From assembly GCA_044370375.1 (NCBI GenBank), contig JBILVQ010000104.1, positions 1 to 10,493 of the forward strand: DNA of 10,493 nucleotides, read 5' to 3'. The translations under genes and the position numbers were made by a program. Origin of the DNA: JBILVQ01 sp044370375. GTDB taxonomy: Bacteria > Bacteroidota > Bacteroidia > UBA4408. Positions within the stretch are counted from its first letter, which is position 1. Every line of letters begins with the position of its first letter. Positions 1 through 6,387 of this stretch are shown here, piece by piece. The notes under the pieces are model-generated. The model made no database searches. It saw nothing but the letters and a program-made list of their open reading frames with translations, and had not been told where the DNA came from.

Positions 1-1593
1 GATGACATCATCCCTAATAATTTCGGAAACTTTGTATTCAGAAGTATAGGGTTCATCGGTCAAATCAACGTGCACAAACCAATAAATATCTGCTCTTTTG
101 GGCTGTTTTTGCAAAATGCTATAAATGACTTTCGATTCAATTTCGGCCGTTTTGTTGGCGCTTGTTAAATAAACCAGATGGGTAGCATATTTAGGAATGG
201 ATAAATCCTTGCTTAAATCGAAGAGTAAACCCAAATAGTCATCCAACTTCACAAATTCCACATAGGAGTTTCTGATTTTCCGAGCATCGTACCATATCCA
301 CATGATGACCATCATGAACATAGCAATCAGCATGCTCACCCAACCCCCGTGAGGAAGTTTATCCAAATTTGCGATTAAAAAGCTGGATTCTACCACCGCA
401 TAGACCAAGATAAAGCCGCCAATGACCCACTTTGGAAACCTTTTTAACCACATATAAAAAACCAGCAAGGTTGAACTCATCATCATTCCAATGATAATGG
501 TTAAACCATAGGCGGCCTCCATATTGGCACTATTCTGGAAATATAAAATAACCCCAATACAACCGAACATAAGGAACCAGTTTATGACTGGAATATACAG
601 TTGCCCTTTGAGGTTGGTTGGGTAAACAATTTTTAGTTTAGGCCATAAGTTTAATCGGATTGCCTCATTAATGAGCGTAAAGGAACCACTGATTAATGCC
701 TGACTGGCTACGATAGCCGCAACGGTGGCAATGATGATGCCCAAAGGAAGAATTGATTCAGGAATAATGGAATAGAAAGGAGTTTGAACACCCAATTTGG
801 ATCCTTCATTTTCAAGAAGCCAAGCGGCCTGACCGAAATAGTTCAGGATAAGCGTAATTTTTACAAAAATCCATGAAATTTGAATATTCTTTCGACCACA
901 ATGGCCCAAATCGGAATAAAGAGCTTCAGCCCCGGTGGTGCAAAGAAAAACAGCACCCAAAATCCAAAAACCACCCGGATATTTTAACAATAACTGGTAG
1001 GCATAGTAGGGGTTAATGGCTTTAAAAACCGAAGGATTTTCGCTTAGTGCCATAAAACCCATGATGCCAATAAAGGCAAACCATATTAACATTAAGGGTC
1101 CAAAAAACCTGCCAATAAAGCCGGTTCCAAACTGCTGAATAAAAAACAAGGCGGCAATAATGCCAATAACAATTGGCACAGGCTCAATGGATGGGTTTAT
1201 GGCTGACAATCCTTCTATGGCCGATGAAACGCTAATAGCAGGTGTGATGATGCCCTCACCCAAAACAGCACTGCCGCCAATAATAGCAGGCAACAACAGC
1301 CATTTAACCTTTGTCTTCTTTACAAGGGTATAAAGAGCAAAAATTCCTCCCTCCCCTTTATTGTCTGCCTTCAGGGTAAGAAGAATATACTTTATGGTGG
1401 TTTGCAGGGTAAGTGTCCAAAAAATACAACTCACACCTCCTAAAACAACACCCGCATCAATAACGCTATCATCAATAATGGCTCGTAATACATAAAGGGG
1501 TGATGTACCTATGTCGCCATAGATAATTCCTAAAGTTACCAGCAGGCCGGCAAAGGAAACATTGGAGTGATGATTGTGATGGTCGGAAGCCAT
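1..1593 (-). CDS. kup: Kup-family low-affinity K+ transporter (C-terminus cut by window edge)
   Basis: Inner-membrane potassium uptake protein of the KUP/HAK/KT family, which in bacteria acts as a K+/H+ symporter. Translation from the ATG at 1593 gives 531 codons with no stop before the window edge. E. coli Kup has about 620 residues, so roughly 100 C-terminal residues are probably missing. The family signature GDIGTSPLY lies at residues 26-34, and a DNKGEGG motif at 77-83 matches the conserved DNxGEGG segment after the second membrane helix. Many hydrophobic segments follow up to about residue 440; the rest looks like the start of the soluble C-terminal domain. The N-terminus is His-rich (DHHNHH, residues 4-9). 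The start is set by the position of the signature and by a TAnnTTTG element 15 bases upstream. No Shine-Dalgarno sequence is visible. It lies downstream of the tyrS-MBOAT-SGNH set on the same strand but after a 237-base gap, so it is probably a separate unit. The family call is very secure. Confidence 0.96.
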   Translation of the reverse strand, partial: MASDHHNHHSNVSFAGLLVTLGIIYGDIGTSPLYVLRAIIDDSVIDAGVVLGGVSCIFWTLTLQTTIKYILLTLKADNKGEGGIFALYTLVKKTKVKWLLLPAIIGGSAVLGEGIITPAISVSSAIEGLSAINPSIEPVPIVIGIIAALFFIQQFGTGFIGRFFGPLMLIWFAFIGIMGFMALSENPSVFKAINPYYAYQLLLKYPGGFWILGAVFLCTTGAEALYSDLGHCGRKNIQISWIFVKITLILNYFGQAAWLLENEGSKLGVQTPFYSIIPESILPLGIIIATVAAIVASQALISGSFTLINEAIRLNLWPKLKIVYPTNLKGQLYIPVINWFLMFGCIGVILYFQNSANMEAAYGLTIIIGMMMSSTLLVFYMWLKRFPKWVIGGFILVYAVVESSFLIANLDKLPHGGWVSMLIAMFMMVIMWIWYDARKIRNSYVEFVKLDDYLGLLFDLSKDLSIPKYATHLVYLTSANKTAEIESKVIYSILQKQPKRADIYWFVHVDLTDEPYTSEYKVSEIIRDDVI

Positions 1594-1608
1594 TGACAAA
1601 TGCGGCTG

Positions 1609-1616
1609 CAAATGTA
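1609..1616 (-). promoter_or_regulatory. Bacteroidota -7 promoter element for kup
   Basis: On the minus strand this reads TACATTTG, a perfect match to the Bacteroidota -7 consensus TAnnTTTG, and it ends 15 bases before the kup ATG. No good TTTG-like -33 element is seen at the usual spacing, only a T-run. Transcription from here would give a leader of about 10-12 bases. Confidence 0.5.
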
Positions 1617-1762
1617 GGAATAATTGATTTGACCGCTTAAAAAAGAAAAAATATTTCCATCGTTTGGCCCCAAACCATCTATCCGGGTTACTAGGCTTAG
1701 CTTTCCATTATTACGAATGGGTAATTTTTAGTCCATCTTCAAAAAAATTCCTTTTCTCAAAC

Positions 1763-1788
1763 CCGAATGGAAGTTCTGGCCCATTTGG
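1763..1788 (-). other. Stem-loop downstream of the SGNH gene, possible weak terminator
   Basis: CCGAATGG (1763-1770) can pair with CCATTTGG (1781-1788) as an 8-bp stem with one G-T pair and a 10-base loop. It lies about 40 bases beyond the stop of the SGNH gene in the direction of transcription. A run of seven T on the minus strand follows only about 16 bases later, too far for a classic intrinsic terminator. It is the best stem-loop I see in the 237-base gap between the SGNH gene and kup, which otherwise holds only the kup promoter element. Confidence 0.25.
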
Positions 1789-1830
1789 CGCTAAAACATT
1801 TCGGTTTTTTGGGATTCCATAGGCAATTCT

Positions 1831-2757
1831 CTAAGGTTTTGCATTGGAAAATACCTCTTGGTGAATGAGTTTGGACATTTGGATGGCTCCCCGGTGGTTG
1901 AGGTGAAATTCATCAAAAAAACAAGCATCCTCAAAAGCCGAATGAGCAGAAAAATCGAGCACCCTAACTTTTTTCACTTCCCGTAAATTTTGTAATAGTT
2001 TTTTGTTAAGTCCGTTAATCCAGTTCAGGGTTTGATCTCTGTAGGTTTTATGCAAGGGAGGCAAAAGGATAATTAACTCGATATCCCGATCGCGGCAAAG
2101 CTGAGCCATTTCAAAAACCCTGACTTTATTTTCTTCCACCGATGAAAATCGAAAGAATCCATGGTGATAATCTACAGCGTTCTTCCCTGATAAAAGAGAA
2201 GGTGTAAAAACCCTGTTTGAATCCATGGATTGAAAGCCTGTAGAACTCAAAACTTGCTCAGCTGAATTTTGAAAACCGTTTCGGGCAAAATTAAGGGCTG
2301 TTCGTGGTTGATACAGGGCCACCCAACTATAGGATTTGAGGTTTCTTTCAGGCGAGGTCCTTTCAAGTTTCCAAACACGCTCATAAAACCAAGAACGCCA
2401 AATTTCTTCCGTATTTTCTAATGCATAGCCCAAGGTAAAGTAAGTAAATGTTACAAATACCCTTCTTAATTTTGGCATGGAATCAATGTAATGAAAAAGC
2501 AAGCGATGATCATAGGTTAAATCCTGATTTAGGTTGGCCAGATTGATGGCTGATGGTGCAGCAAGTTCAGGGATTACGCCATAGAGTGCTTGGGAAGACC
2601 CAAGAAATAAACTCTCAGTAAAGGCAGATTTTTGGTTGAAAATTTTTTTCTTTCGGTTGTAGGAATTAGGAACTTTTTCCAGATTGATTTCCAACCAAAG
2701 TAAAAAAATCAATGGAGGAACTATTACAAAAATAAATTTCAGGATCTGGTTTTTCAT
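1831..2757 (-). CDS. Membrane-anchored SGNH-hydrolase-like protein, MBOAT partner
   Basis: Predicted 308-residue protein with one N-terminal membrane anchor (about residues 7-24) and a periplasmic or extracytoplasmic domain. Two motifs suggest an SGNH/GDSL-like esterase fold: FLGSS at 51-55, the block I serine position, and DEFHLN at 282-287, which provides the D-x-x-H pair (Asp282, His285). Proteins of this kind next to an MBOAT gene (compare AlgJ/AlgX with AlgI, or DltD with DltB) usually take part in O-acylation of exported polysaccharides. The role here is inferred from those motifs and from its neighbour; overall similarity to AlgJ or DltD is not obvious by eye. The ATG at 2757 is preferred because it overlaps the MBOAT stop by one base (TGATG), typical of translational coupling. 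A TTG one codon upstream is possible but less likely. It is the last gene of the apparent tyrS-MBOAT-SGNH unit. The substrate is unknown. Confidence 0.75.
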   Translation of the reverse strand: MKNQILKFIFVIVPPLIFLLWLEINLEKVPNSYNRKKKIFNQKSAFTESLFLGSSQALYGVIPELAAPSAINLANLNQDLTYDHRLLFHYIDSMPKLRRVFVTFTYFTLGYALENTEEIWRSWFYERVWKLERTSPERNLKSYSWVALYQPRTALNFARNGFQNSAEQVLSSTGFQSMDSNRVFTPSLLSGKNAVDYHHGFFRFSSVEENKVRVFEMAQLCRDRDIELIILLPPLHKTYRDQTLNWINGLNKKLLQNLREVKKVRVLDFSAHSAFEDACFFDEFHLNHRGAIQMSKLIHQEVFSNAKP

Positions 2758-4157
2758 CAAAACTGAAAGTAAATGAACTGACGATTCTCAAAGACTCCTA
2801 AAAACAAAATCGAAAATAAAAAGACAGAATAGCCAATCAATCGAACGCCCACCGGTAACTTTGAATTGGCCAAATCCCTAATCCTTGTTTTGTGGCGATC
2901 AATGAACTCCATAACAAAAACAAGGATTGGCATCAATAAAAGTTCGGATTTGGGAATATGAAGATCAATAAAAGAAATTCCTCCTGCAAAGGAAAACAAC
3001 CTATTGTAAAGTGTGGCGGCAAGCTCAAGGGAAGGAGCCCTGAAAAGTATCAGTGATAAAGCAAATAGAAAATAGGTCCTTGCTTGAAAAATAATATTCC
3101 AAGACTTATTGGGCGGTACTTTTAGAGCAGGAAAATAAACTTCCAAGGCAAGAAAAAAGCCATGAATGCAGCCAAATATAACAAAGGTCAAAGCGGCACC
3201 ATGCCAAAGTCCGCTCAGAAAAAAAGTAATCATAATAAACACCATTGACCAGAGCCTTCCCTTTTGATTACCCCCAAGCGGATGATAAACATAGTCTCTT
3301 AACCAGGTACTAAGAGAAATATGCCATCTGCGCCAAAAATCGGTAAAACTGTTGGCTACAAAAGGCGATAAAAAATTCTCCATTAAATTAATTCCGAAAC
3401 ATCTTGCAGCACCTATGGCAATATCTGTATAGCCGGAAAAATCGGCTAGTATCTGAAAAGTAAAAGCGATGGCTGCAAAGCCAATAACACAAGCATCAAA
3501 TTGTTCAGGATGATTAAAAACCGGATCAACCAGTAGGGCGAGGCGATCGGCCACGACTACTTTTTTGAACATTCCCCAGGCCATTCGTCTTAACCCTGAA
3601 TTGATTCTTGAAAAATCGAAAGCATGTTTGCTTTGAAGTTGTGAAATCAAATGCCCGGCTCTTTCAATGGGGCCTGCCACCAACTGCGGAAAAAAAACCA
3701 CAAAAAGGGCGTAGGTAATAAAATTCTTTTCGGCGGGAATTTTTTTTCGATAGACATCTGTGATATAGGAAATACTCTGAAAGGTATAAAAAGAAATACC
3801 AAGCGGCAACAAGAACTGGTGGGATAGAAAAGAAGAATCGGATGAAACGAAACCGCTTATCTCAGCAAAGAAAAATAGGTATTTGAAATAAATTAGTACG
3901 CTTAGGTTGGCAAGAAGGCTAAAGATAAAAAACAACTTACGCTTCGGAGCTGCAATAGAATTTTGTATGGCCTTTGCCAATGCAAAATCAAAAGTAGTTG
4001 TAGCAAGTAATAGCAGCGCGTATTCAGGTTTCCAGGCGGCATAGAAATAATAGCTCGTTAGCAGCAACCAAAAATTCCGTGCTTTAAAAGGCAACAAAAA
4101 ATAGCCCAAAAGGGCAAAAGGAAAAAAGATTAAGAAGTGAATAGAATTAAACAACAT
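2757..4157 (-). CDS. MBOAT-family membrane O-acyltransferase (AlgI-like)
   Basis: A 466-residue multi-pass inner-membrane protein of the membrane-bound O-acyltransferase family, closest in layout to AlgI/DltB/PatA-type enzymes that move acyl (usually acetyl) groups across the membrane for transfer to a surface polymer. The diagnostic segments are in order: PQLVAGPIER (157-166), FWRRWHISLSTWLRDYVYHP (274-293), and SGLWHG (315-320), where His319 matches the invariant catalytic histidine of the family. The C-terminus ends in FIYFQF, a common ending in this family. Length is normal for AlgI-like proteins. It starts 14 bases after the tyrS stop and its own stop overlaps the ATG of the SGNH gene, so the three genes probably share one transcript. 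I see no TAnnTTTG element between tyrS and this gene. The family call is secure; the polymer acylated and the acyl donor cannot be read from the sequence. Confidence 0.93.
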   Translation of the reverse strand: MLFNSIHFLIFFPFALLGYFLLPFKARNFWLLLTSYYFYAAWKPEYALLLLATTTFDFALAKAIQNSIAAPKRKLFFIFSLLANLSVLIYFKYLFFFAEISGFVSSDSSFLSHQFLLPLGISFYTFQSISYITDVYRKKIPAEKNFITYALFVVFFPQLVAGPIERAGHLISQLQSKHAFDFSRINSGLRRMAWGMFKKVVVADRLALLVDPVFNHPEQFDACVIGFAAIAFTFQILADFSGYTDIAIGAARCFGINLMENFLSPFVANSFTDFWRRWHISLSTWLRDYVYHPLGGNQKGRLWSMVFIMITFFLSGLWHGAALTFVIFGCIHGFFLALEVYFPALKVPPNKSWNIIFQARTYFLFALSLILFRAPSLELAATLYNRLFSFAGGISFIDLHIPKSELLLMPILVFVMEFIDRHKTRIRDLANSKLPVGVRLIGYSVFLFSILFLGVFENRQFIYFQF

Positions 4158-4171
4158 CTCGTGATGCTATT

Positions 4172-5455
4172 CTATTCTGCAATTAAAAGAAAATAATTCT
4201 TTTTTCCCTTTTGAACCAGCAAGTATTTTCCAGCCATTAAATGACCTTTGTCGGCCGGAGCCATTGGGTCACTTATTTTTGACTTGTTGATAGACACAGC
4301 TCCTTGCGCAATCATTTTTTTTGCTTCACCTTTTGACTCAAAGACTTGCGTATGCACTGCTAGCAAATCGACTAATTGCACGTTGTCACTCAACAACGAT
4401 GAAGAAAAAGAAAATTGTGGTACTCCTTCGAAAATGTTCAGTAAATCTTTCTCAGAAAGTCGGCTTAACGACTCGGCTGTACCTTTCCCAAATAAAATCT
4501 CAGAAGCTTCAACTGCGGACTGAAAATCAGAGAGGCTGTGAACTCTTGTGGTAATATCTTTGGCAAGGGCGGTTTGCAATGTTCGTAAATGTGGAGCCTT
4601 CAAATGCTCAGCTTCAATCGACTCAATTTCTTCCTTCTCAAGGGTTGTAAAGATTCTGATATAATTTGCGGCATCCGTATCACTTGCGTTCAACCAGAAC
4701 TGATAAAAATGATAAGGGGAGGTTTTGGATGGATCGAGCCAAACGTTACCTGATTCGGATTTACCAAATTTGGTACCGTCAGCTTTTTTAATGAGAGGGG
4801 TGGTAAGTGCAAAAGCTTCGCCACCATCCATTCTTCTAATCAATTCGGTGCCTGTTACAATATTTCCCCATTGATCGGAACCTCCCATTTGCAAACGAAT
4901 TCCGTGGTTTTTCCATAAATAATAAAAATCATATCCCTGAATCAGCTGATAAGAAAACTCAGTAAAGGACATCCCGTTTTCAAGTCGATTCTTCACCGAA
5001 TCTTTGGCCAACATATAATTGATGGAAATATGCTTTCCAACAGTTCGGATAAAATCAAGAAAATTAAAATCTTTAAACCAATCGTAATTGTTCACGATGG
5101 AAGCCGCGTTTGGTCCTTTGCCAAAATCAAGAAATTTCTCGAGTTGCTTCTTTTGACAATCAAGATTATGTTGAATTAACTCCACGGATAACAAATTTCT
5201 TTCGGCAGATTTTCCGCTTGGGTCACCTACCATTCCGGTGGCGCCTCCCACCAATGCTACGGGTTGATGTCCACATTGCTGAAAGTGCAGCAAAGTCATT
5301 ATTTGAACCAAGTTGCCCACTCCCAGTGAATCGGAGGATGGATCGAAGCCAATATAGCCCTTTACAGGGGATGCCAAGAGTAATTCTTCAGTACCGGGCA
5401 TGCAATCATGCATCATCCCGCGCCAGGTCAATTCCTTAATAAAATTCTTTTTCAC
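4172..5455 (-). CDS. tyrS: Tyrosyl-tRNA synthetase with a degenerate HIGH motif
   Basis: Cytoplasmic class I aminoacyl-tRNA synthetase that charges tRNA-Tyr using ATP; 427 residues, normal for bacterial TyrRS. By chance the numbering matches Geobacillus stearothermophilus TyrRS. The tyrosine-binding residues are present (Tyr34, Asp78, Tyr169, Gln173, Asp176, Asp194, Gln195), as are GGATGMVGDPSGKS (70-83), QMGGSDQWGN (189-198) and the KMSKS equivalent KFGKS (229-233). A C-terminal S4 RNA-binding domain covers about 360-427. The ATP-side motif is unusual: the DPTADSLHIGH of the model enzyme reads DPSSDSLGVGN (38-48), so Thr40, His45 and His48 are replaced by Ser, Gly and Asn. The gene is otherwise intact. 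The start is a GTG; the conserved N-terminal region (WRGMMHDCMPGTEELL) begins at residue 11, as expected. A TATCTTTG element lies 17 bases upstream. It is the first gene of the unit with MBOAT and SGNH. Confidence 0.97.
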   Translation of the reverse strand: MKKNFIKELTWRGMMHDCMPGTEELLLASPVKGYIGFDPSSDSLGVGNLVQIMTLLHFQQCGHQPVALVGGATGMVGDPSGKSAERNLLSVELIQHNLDCQKKQLEKFLDFGKGPNAASIVNNYDWFKDFNFLDFIRTVGKHISINYMLAKDSVKNRLENGMSFTEFSYQLIQGYDFYYLWKNHGIRLQMGGSDQWGNIVTGTELIRRMDGGEAFALTTPLIKKADGTKFGKSESGNVWLDPSKTSPYHFYQFWLNASDTDAANYIRIFTTLEKEEIESIEAEHLKAPHLRTLQTALAKDITTRVHSLSDFQSAVEASEILFGKGTAESLSRLSEKDLLNIFEGVPQFSFSSSLLSDNVQLVDLLAVHTQVFESKGEAKKMIAQGAVSINKSKISDPMAPADKGHLMAGKYLLVQKGKKNYFLLIAE

Positions 5456-5472
5456 GTTGCAAAAATGGCTTG

Positions 5473-5480
5473 CAAAGATA
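5473..5480 (-). promoter_or_regulatory. Bacteroidota -7 promoter element for tyrS
   Basis: The minus strand reads TATCTTTG, a perfect TAnnTTTG, ending 17 bases before the GTG start of tyrS. A weak TTTC lies about 22 bases further upstream as a possible -33 element. The predicted leader is about 13 bases, too short for a T-box or other leader control, and none is seen. It probably drives tyrS, the MBOAT gene and the SGNH gene together. Confidence 0.55.
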
Positions 5481-5568
5481 GTATAAAGAGCCTAGAGATT
5501 AAGAAAGTAGCTTTAGAAAAAGGGACTGAAGTGAAATTTCGGCAGTTAGGAGGTTTCCCTCCAAAGAA

Positions 5569-5601
5569 ATTGCTTCTTTTATAAAAATATACATATATTC
5601 G
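5569..5601 (+). promoter_or_regulatory. Candidate promoter for the beta-barrel/di-haem operon
   Basis: ATTG (5569-5572), 21 bases, then TATATTCG (5594-5601) resembles the TTTG - about 20 bases - TAnnTTTG arrangement of Bacteroidota promoters, with one mismatch in each box. It ends 16 bases before the ATG. The surrounding DNA is a nearly pure A/T tract containing an imperfect repeat (TAAAAATATACATAT at 5582-5596 and a 2-base longer copy at 5603-5619), so chance matches are easier here than at the other genes. Confidence 0.35.
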
Positions 5602-5617
5602 CTAAAAATATATACAT

Positions 5618-6385
5618 ATGAAAATAAAATTTAATGTTGTAATGCTAATGCTGGTAACACTTTTTTATCAGCATGCATGGGCACAAACTAATGACCAGGA
5701 TTCAACACAAAAAAAATTTTACTACGAACAAGGGCTCAATTGTACCCAGTTTGTTAAACAATACCTTAGTTTTAACGAAGGCTTAATTTCCAACATGCCT
5801 TATTTGCTCACCGGCAATGTTGGGTATCGTAAATTCGGTTTCCGCTATGGGGCCAATTACCAAATTTCTCAAACAAAGAACACTACGGAGGGAAGTAGCA
5901 CGAGCAACAACGTTAATTCTGTAAGTCAGCCCACCACGAACGAAAATAATCTAATGGCCATGGATTTGCGGGCCGGATTGTATTTTCGCAAAACCTACTT
6001 TAAACGACTCTCCATTTCCTACGGACTAGATTTTTTAATCGCGAATCAGGAAATCAGGACAAAAACACAAGGTTCGGTTGTAAGCGGTTCCACCACTACA
6101 GTAACTGTATCCGAAACAAAAAGTACAAGCACCGGAATTGGCTATGGACCGGCCCTAGCCCTTAATTTCAAAGTTTGGAAAAACCTGCTTATAGGCACAG
6201 AGGCGGCATTGTATTACATTAGTGGAACCAGTACACAAGAAGGCAGTTCTAATTCTACTTCCACTACCAACCTTGGGGGAGTTAATTCGTCCACATTCCT
6301 CATTCAAACATCCAAAAGCAAAGGAAGCTTTGGCAACACAGAATTAAGGATACCCCTAACCCTATTTCTTTACATAAAAATTTAA
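5618..6385 (+). CDS. Predicted outer-membrane beta-barrel protein with Ser/Thr-rich loops
   Basis: A 255-residue protein that I cannot assign to a named family. A Sec signal peptide covers about residues 1-22 (hydrophobic core 7-17, AWA before Gln23), so it is exported. The mature part alternates short amphipathic strand-like stretches rich in Tyr, Phe and Gly (for example 62-83, 113-123, 131-142, 175-200, 240-254) with three low-complexity segments very rich in Ser, Thr and Asn (about 87-111, 148-173 and 202-237). This is the look of a small outer-membrane beta-barrel with long hydrophilic loops, similar to the generic outer-membrane beta-barrel domains common in Bacteroidota. No lipobox is present and there is one cysteine, Cys42. 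The stop is 2 bases before the ATG of the di-haem lipoprotein, so the two are probably co-translated. The function is unknown. It may be an anchor or partner for the cytochrome, which is inference from position only. Confidence 0.75.
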   Translation: MKIKFNVVMLMLVTLFYQHAWAQTNDQDSTQKKFYYEQGLNCTQFVKQYLSFNEGLISNMPYLLTGNVGYRKFGFRYGANYQISQTKNTTEGSSTSNNVNSVSQPTTNENNLMAMDLRAGLYFRKTYFKRLSISYGLDFLIANQEIRTKTQGSVVSGSTTTVTVSETKSTSTGIGYGPALALNFKVWKNLLIGTEAALYYISGTSTQEGSSNSTSTTNLGGVNSSTFLIQTSKSKGSFGNTELRIPLTLFLYIKI

Positions 6386-6387
6386 TC

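Noticed and set aside
1705..1725. Two mutually exclusive 5-bp hairpins (CCATT/AATGG and ATTAC/GTAAT) followed by TTTT on the plus strand
   Set aside because: The stems are short and A/T-rich, and the T-run is on the plus strand where no gene ends; not a credible terminator or riboswitch.
4248..5439. Three plus-strand open frames of 77-109 codons opposite tyrS
   Set aside because: They lie entirely antisense to a well-supported tyrS, have no recognisable motif and no promoter element; treated as shadows.
5549..5562. GGAGG-TTTC-CCTCC hairpin between the divergent tyrS and barrel promoters
   Set aside because: A perfect but only 5-bp stem with no U-tract and no transcript ending there; it could be a small operator, but nothing supports this.
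5456..5617. Possible T-box or other leader control ahead of tyrS
   Set aside because: The likely promoter lies 17 bases from the start, leaving no leader long enough, and no specifier or T-box sequence is seen.
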